Assembly: GCA_964007475.1 (NCBI GenBank)
Contig: CAXFZM010000209.1
Coordinates: forward strand, 62,001-126,000
Source of the DNA: Hybos culiciformis
Taxonomy: Eukaryota > Arthropoda > Insecta > Diptera > Hybotidae
Direction: 5' to 3'
Length of the DNA stretch: 64,000 bases
A program made the position numbers and the translations under genes. The notes beneath the pieces were generated by a model. That model worked only from the letters and a program-made list of their open reading frames with translations. It made no database searches and had not been told where the DNA came from. Of the stretch, positions 38,896 through 46,420 are shown piece by piece. Position 1 is the first letter of the stretch; each line of letters starts with the position of its first letter.

Positions 38896-38903
38896 GTATA
38901 TAT
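38896..38903 (+). repeat. Right target-site duplication GTATATAT
   Basis: Eight-base direct repeat immediately after the MITE, identical to 38093-38100. After it the palindrome homology resumes with GTATTTAAACAAGC. Confidence 0.85.
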
Positions 38904-39115
38904 GTATTTAAACAAGCATTTGTTAATCCTGTTGTAGTTAATAAGATAATAAACGCTAAAAAAAGTACGAATTTCCCGGGAGAAAAATAAGTAAGAAAAG
39001 TGATCACATCGTACACTTTTTTAATTTCAAATATATGTATATATAGGGCCCAATAATACAAGCAAAAAAATTACATATTCTACCAATAAAAAAATTTAAA
39101 AAAAAATGTATTCAT

Positions 39116-39183
39116 TGGGGGGAATCGAACCTGACACCTTCACTCTTATAGTCCGATGTTCTAGCCACCAAGCCATGTAGCCC
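39116..39183 (-). other. tRNA-like element 3 (left-arm copy)
   Basis: On the minus strand the core begins GGGCTACATGGCTTGGTGGC and ends GTTCGATTCCCCCC. The A box (TGGCTTGGTGG) is slightly off consensus and the B box (GTTCGATTC) fits. The anticodon arm is weak and the T stem (TCAGG against CCCCC) pairs at only two positions. The motif TTTTAGAAATGCAAAATC lies upstream on the same strand, as in elements 1 and 2. It is the inverted-repeat counterpart of the element at 41586-41653. Confidence 0.62.
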
Positions 39184-39310
39184 ATATGATTTTGCATTTC
39201 TAAAATATAATAAAAAAATTCTAATAAACCATTCATTTTATTTTTTTTTTTTATTTATTTGGAACAAGAAAAACTATTAATTTTCTCCATCTGTCAGTTT
39301 CAATAAATTT

Positions 39311-39371
39311 TAGGGACGTGGGGGAGTAAGGGGACCCCCGCTCGCCCTCGTCTTTTAGGTCATACCAGTAC
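39311..39371. other. GC-rich patch in the left arm
   Basis: A stretch of about 60 bp with GGGGACCCCCGCTCGCC stands out in composition from the AT-rich surroundings. It has an almost identical inverted counterpart at 41400-41462. Read on the minus strand it lies within a short open frame. The frame upstream differs between the two copies by a one-base indel, so protein constraint is not supported. Origin unknown. Confidence 0.5.
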
Positions 39372-39465
39372 CCTCTAACAAAAAAAACTATTTTTGTCTT
39401 ATTACTTGTAGAAATCATTTTATTATGTAAAAAAAATTTCAAATATTAAAAAAAAACAAATCATA

Positions 39466-39497
39466 ATTGGGTTCGAACCTAGCACCTTCAGACTTTT
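39466..39497 (-). other. Truncated tRNA-like element (left-arm copy)
   Basis: On the minus strand this is only the 3' part of a tRNA-like core: AGTCTGAAGGTGCTAGGTTC followed by GAACCCAATTATG. It carries the B box but no A box. It closely matches the same part of element 1, including the CAATTATG tail, so it is a truncated family member. Its inverted counterpart is at 41277-41305. Confidence 0.6.
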
Positions 39498-40118
39498 TTT
39501 ATTCAAAAATTAAATATTCTAAAATAATTATAATTTCTTGATATATATTTAGAAAAATAATAATTCCATACAATGTTACACTTTGTTGCTCAAATAAATA
39601 TTAGTTTTTGGTCAGTTTTCTCAAAATAACCAACTTATCAATGTCATTGAAGGAAAACTGGATGATTTAATAATAAAGTCATTGAAATATAAGTAAAATA
39701 AATATGTGGAAAAAAATTAATTATTTTGCACTTGCCCACATCTTAATTTTTACACAAAATTTATACTTAGATTTTAAAATTGTTTTTAAGAAAATCTATA
39801 TTCAAATAAGGAAATTTAGAATATAAGTTTTGTGTATTAATGCAATTATTTTATTAAAGCCATATATATATATGTAATATCAATATTTTTTAGTAAGTAC
39901 CTAATTATAGGCGCAAAGCCAATGTCAAAAAAAATGTTTAAAATAAAATTTAATTTTTAATACTATTAAGATTAAAAAAATGTTCAAAAATCATAATTTT
40001 ATTATAATTTATAATGTTAAATACGGTGTAAATATTTTTTTAATTAATTATTAGCTAATAATTCCAAAATCATAACGAATAATGAATTAAATATTAAAGT
40101 TGTATATATTAAGTAATT
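39498..40118. other. Inner part of left palindrome arm, AT-rich
   Basis: About 600 bp of very AT-rich sequence with no recognisable gene. All of it is matched in inverted orientation by 40660-41276 (e.g. ATAACGAATAATGAATTAAA here against the complement near 40685). Small differences include TATATATATATGTAATATC here against a shorter counterpart near 40900. Confidence 0.75.
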
Positions 40119-40198
40119 AAATTTGAATAAAACCTATAACGATTCAAGAATAATTCATAGTTTTAAAAAAAAGTGCATAATTCCAAAGGCTTCAAAAA

Positions 40199-40655
40199 TT
40201 CTGCTTTGTTCTTTAAGGTTCATGAATAGTGGAATGAATAGTGGAATGAAATAAACGGGTTCATGAATACGATTAGTGGAATGAAATAAGAGAGAAATTT
40301 TTAAAATAAATTCCAGGGATTTTAATTATTAAAGAAGACAAGTGCTCTTTTATGTTATTTTAGAAAGCTGAAATCATAAGGGCAATATGGCTGAGTGGAT
40401 AGAATATCGGATTACAATTCTGAAGGTGCCAAGTTCGATCCCCCGATACTGAGAATTTTATGAAAATTTTTTTTTTTTAAATTTTTTTAACATAATAATG
40501 TAGTTACGCCAAATACAAAATACCAAAGAGGGAGAGATAATAAATTGGTCAATTAATTTTTGCAGATTGATCTAATTAATTTCCGTAAAGCGTCATAATT
40601 TTTAAAGTTAAAATTTTTGCTCTTAATTTAAGTATCTGTACTTCGTTTTGGTAAA
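40199..40655 (+). repeat. Direct repeat X, copy 2
   Basis: Same orientation as 37493-37932. The first 110 bp are rearranged relative to copy 1: GTGGAATGAATAGTGGAATG is an internal duplication and TTCATGAATA occurs twice. The remainder is nearly identical through CTTCGTTTTGGTA. It contains tRNA-like element 4. Its end abuts the start of the right palindrome arm within a few A bases. Confidence 0.85.
40380..40448 (+). other. tRNA-like element 4 (copy of element 2)
   Basis: This is essentially identical over the core to element 2 at 37660, with the same A box TGGCTGAGTGG, the same TTACAAT loop and the same B box GTTCGATCC. It was copied as part of repeat X and is not an independent insertion. 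The T-run after it is slightly different in length. Confidence 0.65.
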
Positions 40656-41276
40656 AAAAAATTACTTAATATATACAACTTTAATATTTAATTCATTATT
40701 CGTTATGATTTTGGAATTATTAGCTAATAATTAATTAAAAAAATATTTACACCGTATTTAACATTATAAATTATAATAAAATTATGATTTTTGAACATTT
40801 TTTTAATCTTAATAGTATTAAAAATTAAATTTTATTAAAAAAAAATTTTTTGACATTGGCATTGCGCCTATAATTACTTACTAAAAAAAATTGATATTAC
40901 ATAATATATGTTTTAATAAAATAATTGCATTAATACACAAAACTTATATTCTAAATTTCCTTATTTGAATATTGATTTTCTTAAAAACAATTTTAAAATC
41001 TAAGTATAAATTTTGTGTAAAAATTTAAGATGTGGGCAAATGCAAAATAATTAATTTTTTTTCCACATATTTATTTTACTTATATTTCAATGACTTTATT
41101 ATTAAATCATCCAGTTTTCCTTCAATGACATTGATAAGTTGGTTATTTTGAGAAAACTGACCAAAAACTAATATTTATTTGAGCAACAAAGTGTAACATT
41201 GTATGGAATTATTATTTTTCTAAATATATATCAAGAAATTATAATTATTTTAGAATATTTAATTTTTGAATAAAAA

Positions 41277-41305
41277 AAGTCTGAAGGTGCCAGGTTCGAA
41301 CCCAA
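41277..41305 (+). other. Truncated tRNA-like element (right-arm copy)
   Basis: AGTCTGAAGGTGCCAGGTTC followed by GAACCCAATTATG: only the 3' half of the core with the B box. Inverted counterpart of 39466-39497, differing at one base (GCCAGG here, GCTAGG there). The right-arm base matches intact element 1. Confidence 0.6.
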
Positions 41306-41399
41306 TTATGATTTGTTTTTTTTTTAATATTTGAAATTTTTTTTACATAATAAAATGATTTCTACAAGTAATAAGACAAAAATAGTTTTTTTTGTTAGT

Positions 41400-41462
41400 G
41401 GGTACTGGGTATGACCTAAAAGACGAGGGCGAGCGGGGGTCCCCTTACTCCCCCACGTCCCT
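41400..41462. other. GC-rich patch in the right arm
   Basis: Inverted counterpart of 39311-39371, containing GGCGAGCGGGGGTCCCC and CTCCCCCACGTCCC. The plus strand has a short open frame through it. Its extension upstream is in a different frame from the left-arm copy because of a one-base difference (ACTGGGTATG against ACTGGTATG). I do not call it coding. Confidence 0.5.
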
Positions 41463-41585
41463 AAAATTTATTGGAACTGACAGATGGAGAAAATTAATAG
41501 TTTTTCTTGTTCAAATAAATAAAAAAAAAAAAAATGAATGGTTTATTAGAATTTTTTTATTATATTTTAGAATGCAAAATCATAT

Positions 41586-41653
41586 GGGCTATATGGCTTG
41601 GTGGCTAGAACATCGGACTATAAGAGTGAAGGTGTCAGGTTCGATTCCCCCCA
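41586..41653 (+). other. tRNA-like element 5 (right-arm copy of element 3)
   Basis: The core GGGCTATATGGCTTGGTGGC to GTTCGATTCCCCCC matches element 3, differing at GCTATATG against GCTACATG. The A and B boxes are retained and the T stem is poor. An upstream TTTTAGAATGCAAAATCATA and a downstream T-run (about 41661) fit the same family layout. Confidence 0.62.
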
Positions 41654-41800
41654 ATGAATACATTTTTTTTTTCATTTTTTGAAAATAATAATATTTAATT
41701 TTTTTGAACATAATTTTTTTATTGGTAGAATATGTAATTTTTTTGCTTGTAATATTGGGCCCTATATATACATATATTTAAAATTAAAAAAGTGTACGAT

Positions 41801-42110
41801 AATTATGAATTCCTACCCAAAATTTTTGGTCTGGTAATCTTTATTTCACCAGAGCTACCTATTTTGAAATTTTTTTTTTTTGCATATTTTGAGCCGGGAA
41901 AACCTATAATGATAAATTACTTGATCGATATCTATACTATCAATGCCAAAATATACCTATGTTGTTTCTCAAGCTTTAATAAAATTATTTGTAACGAGTT
42001 TAGTGCGTCCAATATTATAAATTTGTTTTATAGGATATAATGTTTATAACTTTAGTGGTTACATGATCTCTGTAAAAAAAATAAAACAAAAACATGAAAC
42101 ATGAAATGAA
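41801..42110. other. 310-bp segment present only in the right arm
   Basis: The left arm reads continuously (minus strand) GTGTACGATGTGATCAC. The right arm reads GTGTACGAT, then about 310 bp, then ATGTGATCAC, leaving at most a 2-bp AT overlap. No clear terminal inverted repeat is visible. The segment ends in A-rich sequence with a small tandem AACATGAAACATGAAATGAA. It may be an insertion with a 2-bp duplication or the remnant of a deletion in the left arm. No gene seen. Confidence 0.7.
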
Positions 42111-42385
42111 ATGTGATCACTTTTCTTACTTATTTTTCTCCCGGGAAATTCGTACTTTTTTTAGCGTTTATTATCTTATTAACTACAACAGGATTAACAA
42201 ATGCTTGTTTAAATACATATATACATATAACTGTCTTGTCATAGTAAGTGGTAAAACATGTTTGAAAATTAGTTGGGACTTTAGTGATATACCTATTATC
42301 CGGTGTCTAAATTTTTTATGAATGATCACAAGATTATGTTAATTCTATTGTGAAAATAAGATTGCACGAAAAAGCTGTGAATATT

Positions 42386-42904
42386 GCCCACAATATTGAA
42401 AAATAGTTCATTCAACTCGCTATTAAAAAACTGATTTCTGAATAGGATAGTTTTTTTTTTCACAATTAAATTTTTAAAAAGAAATAGCATCTCGATACTT
42501 AAATTTATGCATCTGTCAACGTTTCCAATATTTTTTACATCCATTTTATAGCAATATTCAATTGCATTAATTCATATATGAAATTATACAGTTTTCAACT
42601 AAGTTCTCAAATAAGTTTTTAGCTACATTTTAATTTTATAATATGTATTATAAAATTATAAAACACTATTTATTAATTAAAAGTTTTTTCCATTTATATA
42701 AATTAAAATAAAAAATCAAAGGGCGCCTAATTTGCATTCGATTATTTGCTACTACCACCAAGATCTGTACCAAATTTGCTACAATTTTACTTAGCTCTGT
42801 GTTTTGCTTCAAAAATAGAATATGTATAAAAAATAATAAATTAGTGGCTGATAAAAACATTTTGGTTTGTTTAAATATCTCAAAAAAACTAATTATTATG
42901 AAAA
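42386..42904. other. Unassigned AT-rich sequence right of the palindrome
   Basis: This lies beyond the palindrome and is not repeated elsewhere in the window. Two short minus-strand open frames (42326-42544 and 42666-42860) have no recognisable motif, membrane-protein pattern or upstream signals worth annotating. I see nothing else definite. Confidence 0.55.
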
Positions 42905-43041
42905 AAGATTTAAAAACTATGAATAACAGTGGCTACAAATGATGGGCTGCTCAGTACAAAATGTAAATTAAAATAAAAATCAGTCCAAGTCCAAAAGAAG
43001 TCCATTTTTTGTAGCCACTGTTATTTCATAGTTTAAATCTT
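42905..43041. mobile_element. Small hairpin element with Tc1-like end motif
   Basis: Two inverted arms, 42905-42939 and 43008-43041, match over about 34 positions with small indels. The inner part of each arm is ACAGTGGCTACAAA, bordered outside by TA, and the outer part is AAGATTTAAA then CTATGA. Tc1/mariner elements commonly have CAGTGGC-type ends and TA targets, so this may be a tiny MITE. However, the inverted repeat continues past the TA, which a simple TA insertion does not explain. The 68-bp centre (GATGGGCTGCTCAGTAC onward) has no coding potential. Confidence 0.6.
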
Positions 43042-43084
43042 AAGTATAAACTTCTGTAGGCAGTTCTATGACTGCTTCGTGTGT
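43042..43084. other. Right edge of the insertion
   Basis: This contains AAGTATAAACTTC (43042-43054), the inverted match of 37208-37220 at the other edge. A short hairpin GCAGT-TCTATG-ACTGC follows (43060-43075). The satellite resumes within the T run after GTGTG. Confidence 0.5.
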
Positions 43085-44280
43085 TTTTTTTTTTTAGATT
43101 AAAATTCATATAATTACGCTTCTTTTGGCATTTAAAAAATTAAAATCGATGCACTGGTTCGCGAGCTATGAGCTCTCAAAATTGAGAAAGAAAATTTTAC
43201 ATATTTAGTATGAAAAAATCGCCTTTCGAAGGTTTTTAGGCTCTAGCTCAAAAACCAAAAAATATTTTCTAAAACAATTTTTGTTTAGATTAAAATTCAT
43301 AAAATTACGCTTGTTTTGGCATTTAAAAAATTAAAATCGATGTACTGGTTCGCGAGCTATGAGCTCTCAAAGTTGAGAAAGAAATTTTTACATATTTAGT
43401 ATGAAAAAATCGCCTTTCGACGGTTTTTAGGCTCTAGCTCAAAAACCAAAAAATATTTTCTAAAACAATTTTTTTTTAGATTAAAATTCATAAAATTACG
43501 CTTCTTTTGGCATTTAAAAAATTAAAATCGATGCACTGGTTCGCGAGCTATGAGCTCTCAAAGTTGAGAAAGAAAATTTTACATATTTGGTATGAAAAAA
43601 TCGCCTTTCGACGGTTTTTAGGCTCTAGCTCAAAAACCCAAAAATATTTTATAAAACAATTTTTTTAGAGTATAAAATTCATAAAATTACGCTTCTTTTG
43701 GAATTTAAAAAATTGAAATCGATGCACTGGTTTGCGAGCTATGAGCTCTCAAATTTGAGAAAGAAAATTTTACATATTTAGTATGAAAAAATCGCCTTTC
43801 GACGGTTTTTAGGCTCTAGCTCAAAAACCAAAAAATGTTTTCTAAAACAATTTTTTTTTAGATTAAAATTCATAAAATTACGCTTCTTTTGGCATTTAAA
43901 AAATTAAAATCGATGCACTGGTTCGCGAGCTATGAGCTCTCAAAGTTGAGAAAGAAAATTTTACATATTTAGAATGAAAAAATCGCCTTTCGACGGTTTT
44001 TAGGCTCTAGCTCAAAAACCAAAAAATGTTTTCTAAAACAATTTTTTTTAGATTAAAATTCATATAATTACGCTTCTTTTGGCATTTAAAAAATTAAAAT
44101 CGATGCACTGGTTCGCGAGCTATGAGCTCTCAAAATTGAGAAAGAAAATTTTACATATTTAGTATGAAAAAATCGCCTTTCGAAGGTTTTTAGGCTCTAG
44201 CTCAAAAACCAAAAAATATTTTCTAAAACAATTTTTGTTTAGATTAAAATTCATAAAATTACGCTTCTTTTGGCATTTAA
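43085..44280. repeat. Array 2 entry block with about 950-bp duplication
   Basis: The first monomer after the insertion has TTCATATAATTACG, AAAATTGAG and TCGAAGGTTTTTAGG. The same combination recurs in the monomer starting near 44060, about 955 bp or five monomers later, so a five-monomer unit is repeated at the very edge. Private changes in between include TTTGGTATG (43588) and AGAGTATAAAATTC (43669). Confidence 0.65.
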
Positions 44281-46380
44281 AAAATTAAAATCGATGCACT
44301 GGTTCGCGAGCTTTGAGCTCTCAAAGTTGAGAAAGAAAATTTTACATATTTAGTATGAAAAAATCGCCTTTCGACGGTTTTTAGGCTCTAGCTCAAAAAC
44401 CAAAAAATTCATAAAATTACGCTTCTTTTGGCATTTAAAAAATTAAAATCGATGCACTGGTTCACGAGCTATGAGCTCTCAAATTTGAGAAAGAAAATTT
44501 TATATATTTAGTATGAAAAAATCGCCTTTCGACGGTTTTTAGGCTCTAGCTCAAAAACCAAAAATAATTTTCTAAAACAATTTTTTTTTAGATTAAAATT
44601 CATAAAATTACGCTTCTTTTGGCATTTAAAAAATTAAAATCGATGCACTGGTTCGCGAGCTAAGAGCTCTCTAAGTTGAGAAAGAAAATTTTACATATTT
44701 AGTATGAAAAAATCGCCTTTCGACGGTTTTTAGGCTCTAGCTCAAAAACCAAAAAATATTTTCTAAAACAATTTTTTTTTAGATTAAGATTCATAAAATT
44801 ACGCTTCTTTTGGCATTTAAAAAATTAAAATCGATCCACTGGTTCGCGAGCTATGAGCTCTCAAAGTTGAGAAAGAAAATTTTACATATTTAGTATGAAA
44901 AAATCGCCTTTCGACGGTTTTTAGGCTCTAGCTCAAAAACCAAAAACTATTTTCTGAAACAATTTTTTTTTAGATTAAAATTCATAAAATTACGCTTCTT
45001 TTGGATTTTAAAAAATTTAAATCGATGCACTGGTTCGCGAGCAATGAGCTCTCAAAGTTGAGAAAGAAAATTTTACATATTTAGTATGAAAAAATCGCCT
45101 TTCGACGGTTTTTAGGCTCTAGCTCAAAAACCAAAAAATATTTTCTAAAACAATTTTTTTTAGATTAAAATTCACAAAATTACTCTTCTTTTGGCATTTA
45201 AAAAATTAAAATCGATGCACTGGTTCGCGAGCTATGAGCTCTCAAAGTTGAGAAAGAAAATTTTACATATTTAGTATGAAAAAATCGCCTTTCGACGGTT
45301 TTTAGGCTCTAGCTCAAAAACCAAAAAATATTTTCTAAAACCATTTTTTTTTAGATTAAAATTCATAAAATTACGTTTCTTTTGGCATTTAAACAATTAA
45401 AATCGATGCACTGGTCCCCTAGCTATGAGCTCTCAAAGTTGAGAAAGAAAATTTTACATATTTAGTATGAAAAAACCGCCTTTCGACGGTTTTTAGGCTC
45501 TAGCTCAAAAACCAAAAAATATTTTCTAAAACAATTTTTTTTTAGATTAAAATTCATAAAATTACGCTTCTTTTGACATTTAAAAAATTAAAATCGATGC
45601 ACTGGTTCGCGATCTAAGAGCTCTCTAAGTTGAGAAAGAAAATTTTACATATTTAGTATGAAAAAATCGCCTTTCGACGGTTTTTAGGCTCTAGCTCAAA
45701 AACCAAAAAATATTTTCTAAAACAATTTTTTTTTAGATTAAAATTCATAAAATTACGCTTCTTTTGGCATTTAAAAAATTAAAATCGATCCACTGGTTCG
45801 CGAGCTATGAGCTCTCAAAGTTGAGAAAGAAAATTTTACATATTTAGTATCAAAAAATCGCCTTTCGACGGTTTTCAGGCTCTAGCTCAAAAATCAAAAA
45901 ATATTTTCTAAAACAATTTTTTTTTACATTAAAATTCATAAAATTACGCTTCTTTTGGCATTTAAACAATTAAAATCGATGCACTGGTTCCCGACCTATG
46001 AGCTCTCAAAGTTGAGAAAGAAAATTTTACATATTTAGTATGAAAAAACCGCCTTTCGACGGTTTTTAGGCTCTAGCTCAAAAACCAAAAAATATTTTCT
46101 AAAACAATTTTTTTTTAGATTAAAATTCATAAAATTACGCTTCTTTTGACATTTAAAAAATTAAAATCGAAGCACTGGTTCGCGAGCTAAGAGCTCTCTA
46201 AGTTGAGAAAGAAAATTTTACATATTTAGTATGAAAAAATCGCCTTTCGACGGTTTTTAGGCTCTAGCTCAAAAACCAAAAAATATTTTCTAAAACAATT
46301 TTTTTTTAGATTAAAATTCATAAAATTACGCTTCTTTTGGCATTTAAAAAATTAAAATCGATCCACTGGTTCGCGAGCTA

Positions 46381-46420
46381 TGAGCTCTCAAAGTTTTAGT
46401 ATGAAAAAATCGCCTTTCGA
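46381..46420. repeat. Truncated monomer: 5'-half deletion
   Basis: CTCTCAAAG is followed directly by TTTTAGTATG. The usual TTGAGAAAGAAAATTTTACATA is missing, so about 20 bp are deleted within one monomer. I saw this deletion only once. Confidence 0.75.

Larger units (their letters stand above)
37933..40118 (+). repeat. Large imperfect palindrome, left arm
   Basis: This arm is the inverted counterpart of 40660-42385. Matching landmarks: AATATTCACAGC here against GCTGTGAATATT at 42385; GACAAGACAGTTAT against ATAACTGTCTTGTC; CCCGGGAGAAAAATAAG against CTTATTTTTCTCCCGGG; TATAGGGCCCAATA against TATTGGGCCCTATA; and the tRNA-like cores. The innermost match is AAGTAATT against AATTACTT. The arm includes the 795-bp MITE at 38101-38895 that the other arm lacks; without it and one target copy, about 1.4 kb remain. 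Similarity is high with scattered substitutions and small indels. Confidence 0.9.
40119..40659. other. Spacer between palindrome arms
   Basis: About 540 bp separate the two arms. Most of it is the second copy of direct repeat X. The first 80 bp (40119-40198) are AT-rich and unassigned. If the arms paired, this would form the loop of a cruciform or of a hairpin transcript. Confidence 0.75.
40660..42385 (-). repeat. Large imperfect palindrome, right arm
   Basis: Inverted counterpart of 37933-40118. Homology starts at AATTACTTAATATATACAAC and ends at GCTGTGAATATT. It lacks the MITE of the left arm but has a 310-bp segment at about 41801-42110 that the left arm lacks. Several short open frames in the arm have no protein hallmarks and are not conserved between arms. 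Confidence 0.9.
37208..43084. mobile_element. Composite insertion (about 5.9 kb) within the satellite
   Basis: Satellite sequence stops inside the monomer oligo-T tract (AAAACAATTTTTT at 37207). It resumes at a 12-base T run followed by AGATTAAAATTCATA at 43084, so the repeat register is kept across the interruption. The two T runs total about 18 bases against 8-9 in intact monomers, so part of the run could be a target duplication or a homopolymer tail. The insertion holds a large imperfect palindrome, a hAT-like MITE, a direct repeat and tRNA-like cores, described separately. It contains no open reading frame with recognisable protein features. Whether it arrived as one element or grew by nested insertions is unknown. 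Confidence 0.75.

Noticed and set aside
39311..39371. G-quadruplex in the GC-rich patch
   Set aside because: Only two or three G-runs of sufficient length are close together; a four-run arrangement is not present.
39251..39442. Minus-strand frame and its plus-strand counterpart at 41392-41682 as a conserved protein
   Set aside because: The shared peptide stretch simply reflects the palindrome's DNA identity. A one-base indel puts the upstream parts in different frames, and the right-arm frame runs on into a tRNA-like element.
37359..41653. Calling the tRNA-like cores functional tRNA genes
   Set aside because: T stems pair at only two positions at most and one anticodon loop has six bases; elements 3 and 5 also lack a good anticodon stem.
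41801..42110. Helitron insertion between A and T
   Set aside because: The insertion does lie at an AT, but neither end shows TC at the 5' side or CTRR with a hairpin at the 3' side in either orientation.
42326..42860. Two minus-strand open frames of 64-72 codons
   Set aside because: Low-complexity composition, no motifs, no counterpart elsewhere, one overlapping the palindrome end.
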